This document shows positions 43,566 through 54,300 of a stretch of DNA of 64,000 bases, in pieces (position 1 is the stretch's first letter; every line of letters begins with the position of its first letter). This stretch comes from Flaccisagitta enflata. Lineage: Eukaryota > Chaetognatha > Sagittoidea > Aphragmophora. Both the position numbers and the translations under genes were made by a program. The stretch spans positions 54,374,001 through 54,438,000 of the forward strand of contig OZ231127.1 of NCBI GenBank assembly GCA_965153355.1. Direction: 5' to 3'. Below the pieces are notes generated by a model. That model was not told the origin of the DNA and did not search any database. It saw nothing but the letters and a program-made list of their open reading frames with translations.

Positions 43566-43869
43566 TAGATGATCTGAGACAATTTGAATTTGATTTTTAG
43601 TATGAGGCAAAGTAAATATGACATGTATCATGTCTCATTCACTATGTCTCATGTCTCATGTTCACTTTGTCTCATACTACTTGCTATATTTACACTGTCT
43701 CATAATACTTGTCATATTCACTTTGTCTCATACTAGTCATATTCACTATATCTCATACTACTTGTCTTATTCACTTTGTCTCATTTTACTTGATATATTC
43801 ACTATGTCTCATACTACTTGTCAAATTCACTTTGTCTCATACTAGTTATATGCACGGTCTCATGCTATA

Positions 43870-43962
43870 CAGTGATACCCTACTATAACAGACCCAAAAG
43901 TGACATAAATCTGACTATATTAGATAACAACTCTATGACCTTTTATTTTTGTGGTTTCACTG
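43870..43962. mobile_element. 93-bp TA MITE, copy 2
   Basis: CAGTGATACCCTACTATAAC .. GTGGTTTCACTG with TA flanks. Confidence 0.75.
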
Positions 43963-44271
43963 TAGATGATCTGAGACAATTTGAATTTGATTTTTAGTAT
44001 AAGACAAAGTAAATATGATATGTATCATGTCTCATATTCACTATGTCTCATGTCTCATATTCGCTTTGTCTCATACTACTTGCTATATTTACACTGTCTC
44101 ATACTACTTGTCATATTCACTTTGTCTCACACTACTTGTCATATTCATTGTATCACATACAACTTGTCTTATTCACTTTGTCTCATTCTACTTGATATAT
44201 TCACTATGTCTCATACTACTTTTCAAATTCACTTTGTCTCATACTAGTTATATGCACCGTCTCATGCTATA

Positions 44272-44364
44272 CAGTGACACCCTGCTATAACAGACCCAAA
44301 AGTGACATAAATCGGACTATATTAGATAACAACTCTTTGATCTTTTATTTTTGTGCTTTCACTG
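44272..44364. mobile_element. 93-bp TA MITE, copy 3
   Basis: CAGTGACACCCTGCTATAAC .. GTGCTTTCACTG with TA flanks. Confidence 0.75.
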
Positions 44365-44673
44365 TAGATGATCTGAGACAATTTGAATTTGATTTTTAGT
44401 ATGAGACAATGTAAATGTGATATGTATCATATCTCATATTCACTATGTCGCATGTCTCATATTCATTTTGTCTCATACTACTTGCTATATTTACACTGTC
44501 TCATACTACTTGTCATATTCACTTTGTCTCACACTATTTGTCATATTCACTATATCTCATACTACTTGTCTTATTCACTTTGTCTCATTCTACTTGATAT
44601 ATTCACTATGTGTCATACAACTTGTCAAATTCACTTTGTCTCATACTAGTTATATGCACTGTCTCATGCTATA

Positions 44674-44766
44674 CAGTAACACCCTACCATAACAGACCAA
44701 AAAGTGATATAAATCTGACTGTATTAGATAAATACTCTATGACCTTTCATTTTTGTGGTTTCACTG
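44674..44766. mobile_element. 93-bp TA MITE, copy 4
   Basis: CAGTAACACCCTACCATAAC .. GTGGTTTCACTG with TA flanks. Confidence 0.75.
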
Positions 44767-44827
44767 TAGATGATCTGAGACAATATGAATTTGATTTTTA
44801 ATATGAGACAAAGTAAATATGACTTTA

Positions 44828-45098
44828 ACACTAACCCTAACCCAACTAACCCTAACCCTTTCACCCTAATCGAAGCTAACCCTAACCCTAACCGTAACCA
44901 GTTGGTTTGAGACAAAGTAAATATGATAGTTGGTCAGCGACATAGTGAATTTGATAGATAGTTGAGACAATATGAGAATGAAGGCTAGTTTGAGACAAAT
45001 CAAATCATATCGACCAACTAACCCTAACCCTCCTACCCTAACCCTAAACCTTCACCCAACTAACCTTAACCCTAACCCTAACCTAACCCTAACCCCCT
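44828..45098. repeat. Interstitial telomere-type (CCCTAA)n arrays
   Basis: Two short runs of CTAACCCTAACCC (44828-44902 and 45019-45098) separated by GAGACAAAGTAAATATGA. They are the animal TTAGGG motif in reverse. The following 290-bp units each keep a GTTAGGGTTAGG word. Confidence 0.85.
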
Positions 45099-48000
45099 GT
45101 TTTGGGGGTAAAATGTTTTGGGACAATTTGAATAGGCTGTTAGGGTTACATTTACAAAGATTTCAATAGAGTGAGACGTAAAAGATCTGACTTAGCAGTG
45201 AGGGAGAAAAAATCAACTGAAATTCCAAATCAGATTTATTATGTCTCACTCCATTAAAATCTATGTAATCCAAACACTGCATCTGTGTTCAAATTGTCTC
45301 AAAACATGATACCCCTACTAAACTCACTTACTTCTCACTATTCACTACTTACATACCATCTTCTGAACTCACTCGATTTTTCTGGTGTTTTGGGGGGGTA
45401 ACATGTTTTGGGACAAACTGAATAAGCTGTTAGGGTTAGGTCTACATAGATTTCAATAGAGTAAGACACAAAAAATCTGACTTGGAATTTGAGTAGATTT
45501 TTGTATCCCTCATTTCCAAGTCAGATTTTTTATGTCTAACTCCATTAAAATCTATGTAATCCTTACCCTACATTTGTATTCAAATTGTCTCAAAACATGA
45601 TACCCCTACTAAACTCACTTACTTCTCACTACTCACTACTTACATACCTTCTTATGAACTCACTTGATTTTTCTGGTGTTTTGGGGGGGTAACATGTTTT
45701 GGGACAATCTGAATAGGCTGTTAGGGTTAGGTCTACATAGATTTCAATAGAGTAAGACACAAAAAATCTGACTAGGAATTTGAGTAGATTTTTTTCTCCC
45801 TCATTTCCAAGTCAGATTTTTTATGTCTCACTCTATTGATATCTATGTAATCCAAACCCTACATCTGTATTCAAATTGTCTCAAAACATGATACCTCTAC
45901 TAAACTCACTTACTTATCACTACTTACTACTTACATACCTACTTGTGAACTCACTTGATTTTTCTGGTGTTTTGGGGGAGTAACATGTTTTGGGACAAAC
46001 TGAATAGGTTGTCAGGGTAGGTTTACATAGATTTCAATAGAGTAAGACACAAAAATCTGACTTGGAATTTGAGAAGATTTTTCTCCTCATTTCCAAGTCA
46101 AATTTTTATGTCTCACTCCATTAAAATCTATGTAATCCTTACCCTACATTTGTATTCAAATTGTCTTAAAACATGATACCCGTACTAAACTCACTTACTT
46201 CTCACTACTCACTACTTGCATACCATCTTATGAACTCACTTGATTTTTCTGGTGTTTTGGGGGGGGGTAACATGTTTTGGGACAATCTGAATAAGCTGTT
46301 AGGGTTAGGTCTACATAGATTTCAATAGCGTATGACACAAAAAATCTGACTAGGAATTTGAGTAGATTTTTTTCTCCCTCATTTCCAAGTCAGATTTTTT
46401 ATGTCGCACTCTATTGATATCTATGTAATCCAAACCCTACATCTGTATTCAAATAGTCTCAAAACATGATACCCTACTAAAGACACTTACTTCTCACTAC
46501 TTACTACTTACATACCTACTTGTGAACTCACTTGATTTTTCCGGTGTTTTTAGGAAGTAACATGTTTTGGGACAAACTGAATAGGTTGTCAGGGTTAGGT
46601 TTACATAGATTTCAATAGAGTAAGACACAAAAAATCTGACTTGGAATTTGGGAAGATTTTTTCTCCCTCATTTCCAAATCAAATTTTTTTTGTCTCACTC
46701 CATTAAAATCTATGTAATCCTTACCCTACATTTGTATTCAAATTGTCTCAAAACATGAGACCCCTACTAAACTCACTTACTTCTCACTACTCACTACTTA
46801 CATACCATCTTATGAACTCACTTGATTTTTCTGGTGTTTTGGGGGGGTAACATGTTTTGGGACAATCTGAATAGGCTGTTAGGGTTAGGTCTACATAGAT
46901 TTCAATAGAGTAAGACACAAAAAATCTGACTAGGAATTTGAGTAGATTTTTTTCTCCTTCATTTCCAAGTCAGATTTTTTATGTCTCACTCCATTGAAAT
47001 CTATGTAATCCAAACCCTACATCTGTATTCAAATTGTCTCAAAACATGATACCCCTACTAAACTCACATACTTCTCACTACTTACCACTTACATACCTAC
47101 TTGTGAACTCACTTGATTTTTCTGGTGTTTTGGGAGAGTAACATGTTTTGGGACAAACTGAATAGGTTGTTAGGGTTAGGTTTACATACATTTCAATAGA
47201 GTAAGACACAAAAAATCTGACTTGGAATTTGAGAAGATTTTTTCTTCCTCATTTCCAAGTCAGATTTTTTATGTCTCACTCCATTAAAATCTATGTAATC
47301 CTTACCCTACATTTGTATTCAAATTGTCTCAAAACATGATACCCCTACTAAACTCACTTACTTCTCACTTCTTACTATTTACATACCTACTTGTGAACTT
47401 GCTTGATTTTTCTGGTGTTTTGGGGGAGTAACATGTTTTGGGACAAACTGAATAGGTTGTCAGGGTTAGGTTTACATAGATTTCAATAGAGTAAGACACA
47501 AAAAATCTGACTTGGAATTTGAGAAGATTTTTTCTCCCTCATTTCCAAGTCAAATTTTTTATGTCTCACTCCATTAAAATCTATGTAATCCTTACCCTAC
47601 ATTTGTATTCAAATTGTCTCAAAACATGATACCCCTACTAGACTCACTTACTTCTCACTACTCACTACTTACATACCATCTAATGAACTCATTTGATTTT
47701 TCTGGCGTTTTGGGGGGGTAACATGTTTTGGGACAATCTGAATAGGCTGTTAGGGTTAGGTCTACATAGATTTCAATAGAGTAAGACACAAAAAATCTGA
47801 CTCGGAATTTGAGTAGATTTTTTCTCCTTCATTTCCAAGACAGATTTTTTATGTCTCACTCCATTGAAATCTATGTAATCCAAACCCTACATCTGTATTC
47901 AAATTGTCTCAAAACATGATACCCCTACTAAACTCACATACTTCTCACTACTTACCACTTACATACCTACTTGTGAACTCACTTGATTTTTCTGGTGTTT

Positions 48001-48830
48001 TGGGAGAGTAACATGTTTTGGGACAAACTGAATAGGTTGTTAGGGTTAGGTTTACATACATTTTAATAGAGTAAGACACAAAAAATCTGACTTGGAATTT
48101 GAGGAGATTTTTTCTCCCTCATTTCCAAGTCAAATTTTTTATGTCTCACTCCATTAAAATCTATGTAATCTTTACCCTACATTTGTATTCAAATTGTCTC
48201 AAAACATGATACCCCTACTAAACTCACTTACTTCTCACTACTCATTACTTACATACCTTCTAATGAACTCACTTGATTTTTCTGGTGTTTTGGGGGGGTA
48301 ACATGTTTTGGGACAATCTAAATAGGCCGTTAGGGTTAGGTTGACATAGATTTCAATAGAGTAAGACACAAAAAATCTGACTTGGAACTTGAGAAGATTT
48401 TTTCTCCCTCATTTCCAAGTCAAATTTTTTATGTTTCACTCCATTGAAATCTATGTAATCCAAACCCTACATCTGTATTCAAATAGTCTCAAAACATGAT
48501 ACCCCTACTTAACTCACATACTTCTCACTACTTACTACTTACATACCATACTTGATTTTTCTGGTGTTATGGGGGAGTAACATGTTTTGGGATAAACTTA
48601 ATAGGTTGTTAGGGTTAGGTTTACATACATTTCAATAGAGTAAGACACAAAAAATCTGACATGGAATTTGAGAAGATTTTTTTCTCTCATTTCCATGTCA
48701 GATTTTTTATGTCTCACTCCATTAAAATCTATGTAATTCTTACCATACATTTTTATTCAAATTGTCTCAAAACATGATACCCCTTCTAATCTCAATAATG
48801 CTGTATGGGGGGTAACATGTTTTGGGACAA
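45099..48830. repeat. 290-bp tandem satellite with internal hairpin, ~13 units
   Basis: TAACATGTTTTGGGAC recurs every ~290 bp (about 45399, 45690, 45981, 46268, 46558, 46848, and so on to 48580). Each unit has an inverted pair of ~45-50 bp: ACATAGATTTCAATAGAGTA..AATCTGACTTGGAA and TTCCAAGTCAGATTTTTTAT..ATCTATGTAA. Two unit types (GGGGGGGTAAC..CAATCTG and GGGGGAGTAAC..CAAACTG) largely alternate, giving a ~580-bp higher-order repeat. Confidence 0.92.
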
Positions 48831-49092
48831 TCTGAATTGGTAGTTAGGTCAGGCTTATATAGAAGTCAATTGTTGTGACAAAACAAATTTGTGTTTGAAA
48901 TTATGATGATTTTTACTCCATCTCTTAATCAAATGTCTTATGTCTCACTCCATTTACATCCATGTCAATCAAACCCTACATCTGTTTTCAAGTGCTTTTA
49001 ACCAGCCATCATCTGCACTTTGTCTCAAACAAAATGTCCTTTCCACGTTGTCTTGTACCAAATATCAGATTTTGATTGTCTTAGATCCATTA

Positions 49093-49185
49093 CAGTGAAA
49101 CCCTAAAAATGAATGGACTTTGACTTTTTATCTATTATGAGTGGATTTAAGTCTATTTTAGGCCTGTTTTAACAGGCTGTCACTG
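49093..49185. mobile_element. 93-bp TA MITE, diverged copy 5
   Basis: CAGTGAAACCCTAAAAATGA .. AACAGGCTGTCACTG, TA on both sides; opposite orientation to copies 1-4. Confidence 0.65.
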
Positions 49186-49410
49186 TATAGGTTTCAAAGC
49201 TGTGAAACTGGTTGAATTGCATACTGTGGATAGTTATTTGACATGATCCTATTTGTCCCAGATTATTTATCATATTTACTTTGTCCCAAACCCTACATTT
49301 GTTTTTCAAGTGTCTCAAACCATCCATCATGTGTACTTTGCCTCAAACTAACTGTCATATTCACTTTGTCTCATACCAAATATCAAATTCAAATTGTCTC
49401 AGATCCACTA

Positions 49411-49504
49411 CAGTGAAACCCCTGAAAATGAAAGGACTATGATTTTCTATCTCTCATGGCTGGACTTAAGTCCAATTAAGGTCTGTTTTAGCAGGGTGTC
49501 ACTG
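49411..49504. mobile_element. 93-bp TA MITE, diverged copy 6
   Basis: CAGTGAAACCCCTGAAAATG .. AGCAGGGTGTCACTG, TA on both sides. Confidence 0.65.
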
Positions 49505-50410
49505 TATAGGTTTTGAAGGTGTGACACTGGTACATACTGTTTGTTTTAAGCTATCTGTCATATTCACTTTGTCTCTAACTTAATTTCAAGTGTCTCAAAA
49601 CATGATACCCCAAACTAAATTCACTTTTCCTTACTTATATTATAAGTTATAAGTTTACTGAGACAAAACAAACTTGTCTCATAACAAATATCCAATCAAT
49701 TTGGTCTTCTCCTTCAAACTACCAATAGGGATTCTTTTTGACCCCAAATGTTTGGAGCGTCTCATTCCTTTATATCCAATTTCATTTATCTTGCTGTGAG
49801 ACAATGTGAATAATGTTTTTTACCTCCCTGCTTTCCCCGGGCTGACAAGCTCCTGATGCTTAGAAATCACTTTTCACAAATTTGTCCAAACTTGATTTTT
49901 GAAAAGTCAAATGGATACACAACTTTCCCACAGTATGTTTGGTAAGAATGTTGCTCGTTTGGCCGTTGCTAGGGAGCGTATCCATGTGTGACAACCCCTA
50001 GCGACCGCTAAATGAGCGACATTCTTACAAAACATACTGTGGGAAAGTTGTAGCAAATTTGATTTTAAGAAATGTTCCCTAAAAAAATTCTCAAAATATT
50101 GATATTTTAGCAAAAATACATAGAAATGCGTTTCCATGGCAACCAGATATCATGGGCAATAAAGCATCCCTTTATTAGTCCATATTTCAAATATCACTCC
50201 CCTGGCTTTATTTGTTCTTCTACAATGCTTGCCCCCGTTATCTCAAGTCTAGACGAGATCTACTGTACAGACAAGGAACTATTTGAGAAAATCAAAGCTA
50301 GCGAACAGAGACATAGATCTCTTGATTCACGTAAATAGCGTAGCAAAACTTTTCAATGCGATGATAGATCGCAGTTTGAGACATACAATATAGAAAAGTA
50401 TAGTAAAGTA

Positions 50411-50612
50411 TGACAAGACCGGATACATCAATGCCCAAGTCACGTGCTGGTAGGCAGTAGTGGTGATTAATAAGGCTGATGAATTATGGCAAGCACTGTC
50501 CGTGTAAATGCTGAGAAATCCAAGTGTCACTAACGGACAGACCAACAGGTGGATTGACCAATAGATCAACCGACATGGCGGGTTATTGAGGCACTTGGCA
50601 GGCGACTCTAAA
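50411..50612 (-). mobile_element. GTCGCGTG short element, diverged reverse copy
   Basis: GACAAGACCGGATACATCAATG, then CTAACGGACAGACCAACAGG and GGCGGGTTATTGAGGCACTTGGCAGGCGACTC. Confidence 0.6.
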
Positions 50613-50965
50613 AATTGTCTTGTGTATCACGTTAGACGCTGTGACGGAAACTTAAGTTTCGTCATCATGGTGACATGGTCTTATCAGCTTGAATATTGTT
50701 AGGTCAACAACTCTCCTCTTCCCAGACAAGTCGAGCCTACACCACAACCCCATCACTATCTCACTACTTCTGCCCTGGCCCGGACTAATCCTGTGCAGGG
50801 CCTAGGGGCTCTATGACCGGCGTGGCCGCCCTTCTCCCCCCCCCCCCACCTCTTCATTATGGTTGCGCATGACTAACTGACTGTAGCACTAGGTGATGCT
50901 CAAAATTGGTATTCCGCGGAAATCTCTTCTCCAAGTTATTTCCATTTTCTTTTATGCGAAAAAAG
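50613..50965. other. Unassigned segment
   Basis: No gene is recognised. A poly-C run lies at 50838-50848. Confidence 0.4.
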
Positions 50966-50969
50966 CTTA

Positions 50970-51044
50970 CAGTGGGAACCCGATTAAACAACCTTGAAGG
51001 GACTGGGGATTTTTGGTCATTAAATCCGAATGTAGTGAAATTCA

Positions 51045-51048
<4 letters not shown>
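50970..51048. mobile_element. MITE-like end
   Basis: TACAGTGGGAACCCGATTAAAC..GGTCATTAAATCCG, a Tc1/mariner-style CAGTG end; the other end is lost in the adjacent (GTT)n run. Confidence 0.4.
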
Positions 51049-51173
<125 letters not shown>

Positions 51174-51776
51174 AAATCGAGTTTCATGCTTTCTTTAATA
51201 TATTGATCTAAACATTTTTTAAAAAAGGCTACACAGGTTAGCATCAGTATCCAATTGATGGTTAAAGTCATAGTTCAAGCATATGTGCTATAAACCTATT
51301 GACAAACAAACAAACAGACTAACAAAAAAATGATAAACAGACAGGTAACAGGGTGTGCAAAAAATCTCGTACTAGCCATCAAATCTATAGAAAAGACACC
51401 TAGATTCTTAGAAATTCTTTCAAGTTTATGTTCAAGATTAAAAGATCAGATATTTTTTATACTTTAGATAAGGAAAAAAGATAAATGGTGCATAGCAGAA
51501 TACGTTTTTAGACCAACAGGGATGTAATTGTAAAAAGAAAATAACAATTTTTTTTTTTGGTAAAACATTTACCTCTGGTCTATGTTTGATTGATATATCA
51601 ATTTTGTCAACTGTAACCCCTCCTAGATGACCTAACTTACTCTTGATACATTTATTCTCAAACAATCTATCTAGGGGCCAGAGATTTGCGTTACTGGATG
51701 TCAGTAGTTTGGCGTTATGAGGTCGTTATATGGTAAAAATCCGCCATTTTATACTAAGGTCGTTATCCCTAAATAA
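51174..51776. other. Unassigned segment
   Basis: Carries a lone ACAGGGTGTGCAAAAAATCT MITE end at 51349. No gene is recognised. Confidence 0.4.
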
Positions 51777-52293
51777 CAGCGGCCCCAAAGGGGTTGATAA
51801 CCTATGCTTTCACACGTAACGGGTTATTTCTCCTTCTCCTCCTTCTCCTCCTCCTCTGTCCCTCCCCCCTCAAATCACAGTCTCGAGGCCCAAATTCCAG
51901 TCTCAAGGCCCATATCCCAGTCTTGAGGCCCAAATCCCAGTCTCAAGGCCCAAATCCTAGCCTCAAGGCCCAAATCCTAGCCTGGAGGCTGAGATTTGGG
52001 CCTCAAGGCCGGGATCTGGGCCTCTTAGATGAGATTTTGACATTGAGGCTGAGATTTGGGCTTCAAGACTGAAATCTGGGCCTCCAGGCTAGGATTTGGG
52101 CCTTGAGGCTAGGATTTGGGCCTTGGGGTTGGGATTTGGGCCTCAAGACTGGGATTTGGGCCTCGGAGACTGGAATTTGGGCCTCAAGACTGTGATTTGA
52201 GGGGGGGGAACTTAGAAGAAGGAGAAGGAGGAGAAGGAGAAAATCCCTCATACGTGTGAAAGCATAGGTCATCGACCCCTTCGGGGCCGCTGC
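51777..52293. mobile_element. Foldback element with minisatellite arms
   Basis: CAGCGGCCCCAAAGGGG..ACCTATGCTTTCACACGTA at the left; inverse TACGTGTGAAAGCATAGGTCATCG..GGGGCCGCTGCCC at the right. The ~20-bp units run CTTGAGGCCCAAATCCCAGT and switch to CTGAGATTTGGGCCTCAAGG near 51985. Confidence 0.85.
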
Positions 52294-52317
52294 CCAAAAA
52301 TGAGCTTTTTTGGCCTT

Positions 52318-52710
52318 TTGGGCAGCGGCCCTGAAGGGGTCGATGACCTATGCTTTCACACATATGGGGAATTTTCTCCTCCTCCTTCTCCTTCTTTGTA
52401 CCCCCCCCTCCCCCAAGCCTTGAGGCCCGTATCTCAGCCTGGAGGCCTATATCCCAGCCTTGAGGCCCAAATCCCAGTCTTAAGACCCATATCCCAACCC
52501 CAAGGCCATAATATCAGCCTCAAGGGATTTGGGCCTCAAGACTGGGATTTGGGCCTTGAGGCTGGGATATGGGCCTCGAGGCTGAAATACGGGCCTCGAG
52601 GCTGAGATATGGGCCTTGAGGCTTGGCCTCGGGGGAGGGGGGGTGCGGAGGAGGAGAAGGAGGAGGAAAAAATTCCCCTTATGTCCGAAAGCATAGGTCA
52701 TCGAAGAAAA
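52318..52710. mobile_element. Foldback element with minisatellite arms
   Basis: GGGCAGCGGCCCTGAAGGGG..GACCTATGCTTTCACACATA at the left and CCGAAAGCATAGGTCATCG at the right; the right GC box is lost. The arms switch direction near 52525. Confidence 0.8.
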
Positions 52711-52719
52711 CTAGTCATC

Positions 52720-53262
52720 CAAGGATCGCACATGGTCAGCGGAACCTGATGCCCTGCTTGGAGTAATCAGCTAAAGAGGTGGAGTTGGAGCAGGGCAGCG
52801 GCCCCAAAGGGCTGATGTCCTGTAGGACACGGGTGAATTTCCATACGTCCTGAGAGAGCATAATTGGGGTAATTTTCCATAATGTTCATTGGGAATTTCG
52901 AATTTTTCTCAATTTTTTGTCAATTTGTCATGTTATTCAATGGGAATTTGAGGCCTGAGAGGCTGGATTAAAAGCCCAAGAGGCTGAATTTGAGGCCCAT
53001 GAGCCTGGATTTGAGGCCTGAGAGGCTGGATTTGAGGCCCAAGAGGCTGGATTTAGGGCCTGAGAGGCTGGATTTGAGGCCTGAGAGGCCAGATTTGAGG
53101 CCCGAGAGGCCAGATTTGAGGCCTGAGAGGCTCGATTTGAGTCCAGGGAGGCTTGAGAAGCTTCGGAGGGGGGGGTACGTACGGACTTACGGAAGGACGT
53201 ACGTAATCTTTAGCCCCTGTGTCCTACAGGACATTGGCCCTTTAGGGCCGCTGCCCAAAAAG
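52720..53262. mobile_element. Foldback-family copy with GAGAGGCTGGATTTGAGGCC arms
   Basis: GATCGCACATGGTCAGCGG.ACC..GCCCTGCTTGGAG, then GGGCAGCGGCCCCAAAGGG..GTCCTGTAGGACACGGG. Then ~11 units of 19-21 bp (52938-53160), a poly-G run and CCCTGTGTCCTACAGGACATTGGCC..AGGGCCGCTGCCC. Confidence 0.75.
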
Positions 53263-53765
53263 GCCAAAAAAGATCATTTTTACAGTATTTTGCTGTATAA
53301 ACCCATACTAAAATCAGTGAAAAATCTTTTTTTGCTTTGTTTGCTTATAATTGCGCACTTGGGGCTTGTCCTTGCCAAGTTTCAAGTCATTACCGCGACT
53401 TTTTAGCGAGAAATTAAAAAAAAAGGTCAAAAAAGCTCATTTTTACAGTATTCTACTGTATAAACCCTTACTAAAATTGGTGAAAAATCTATTTTTGCTT
53501 TGTTTGCTTATAAGTGCTCACTTGGGGCTTGTCCTCGCCAAGTTTCAGGTCATTGCCGCGATTTTTGAGCGAGAAATGAAAAAAAGGCCAAAAAAGCTCA
53601 TTTTTACAGTATTTTACTGTATATACCCATACCAAAATCGTTGAAAAATCTTTTTTTGATTTGTTTGCTTATAGATGCTCACTTGGGGCTTGCCCTTGCC
53701 AAGTTTCAAGTCATTGCCGCGATTTTTGAGCGAGAAATGAAAAAAAAAGGTCAAAAAAGCTCATT
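53263..53765. repeat. ~162-bp tandem repeat, 3 units
   Basis: Each unit reads AAGGCCAAAAAAGCTCATTTTTACAGTATT..TGTATAAACCC..GCTCACTTGGGGCTTGTCC..GCCAAGTTTCAAGTCATTGCCGCG. Restarts near 53263, 53425, 53587 and 53749. Confidence 0.9.
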
Positions 53766-53924
53766 TCTACCCTAGATACGCACCCTGAAGATGGTTACCG
53801 ATTAAATTCAAACTCGCGCATGGGCTAATTTGGCTTATTTTGGGTAACTTCACAATATGCAATGTCCATATTGGGTAAAAACGGCAATTCCAGGGCCTCT
53901 CACCGACGTAATATGCGTCCTCGC

Positions 53925-53985
53925 TTATTTATATAAGGTCATGTCCGTTGGTCAGTCGGTCTGTCGGTCTGTTGGTCACACAAAC
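53925..53985 (+). mobile_element. GTCGCGTG short element, partial
   Basis: TTATATAAGGTCATGTCCGTTGGTCAGTCGGTCTGTCGG; only the G/T/C-rich middle is present. Confidence 0.4.
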
Positions 53986-54039
53986 CGGCTGATTTAAACG
54001 CCTTTCTTCATCCGTACAACCTCCTTGTCCTTCCCGAAC

Positions 54040-54300
54040 TGTTCATTCATTCATTCATTCATTCATTCATTCATTCATTCATTCATTCACTCACTCATTC
54101 ATTCATTCATTCATTCATTCATTCATTCATTCATTCATATATTCATTCATTCATTCATTCATTCATTTATATATTCATTCATTCATTCATTCATTCATTC
54201 ATTCATATATTCATTTATTTATTCATTCATTCATTCATTCATTCATTCATTCATTCATTCATTCATTCATTCATTCATTCATTCATTCATTCATTCATTT
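54040..54300. repeat. (ATTC)n microsatellite
   Basis: About 260 bp of ATTC repeats with a few TATA and CACTC interruptions. Confidence 0.95.

Larger units (their letters stand above)
43446..44845. repeat. ~400-bp tandem repeat, ~3.5 units
   Basis: Units restart at ACTAGTTATATGCAC.GTCTCATGC (43446, 43845, 44247, 44647). Each contains a 93-bp MITE, a GATGATCTGAGACAATTTGAA segment and GTCTCA words. Confidence 0.9.
42134..49918. mobile_element. GTCTCA-rich 7.8 kb insert of unknown type
   Basis: The block splits the MITE exactly inside GCTACAACTTTCC.CACAGTATG. The 10-bp sequence ACAACTTTCC flanks it directly on both sides (42124-42133 and 49919-49928), consistent with a target-site duplication. 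It consists almost entirely of tandem and dispersed repeats built on GTCTCA/TGAGAC and has no coding domain. The open frames inside (such as 42462-43340) are repeat-driven Ser/His/Tyr-rich peptides. It could be an amplified transposable element or inserted satellite DNA. Confidence 0.6.
36519..50266. mobile_element. Interrupted TA-flanked foldback MITE (three pieces)
   Basis: Relative of the intact copy at 21656-22229. The left end CAGTAGATCTCGTCTAGACT (36521 on) and the right end AGTCTAGACGAGATCTACTG (to 50266) are perfect inverses next to TA. The inverted match continues for ~48 bp through ATAACGGGGGCAAGCATTGTAGAA. Only ~36519-36611, ~42015-42133 and 49919-50266 belong to the MITE. The gaps hold a LINE and a 7.8 kb satellite-rich block. 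About 14 bp of MITE sequence is missing at the LINE junction. Confidence 0.8.
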
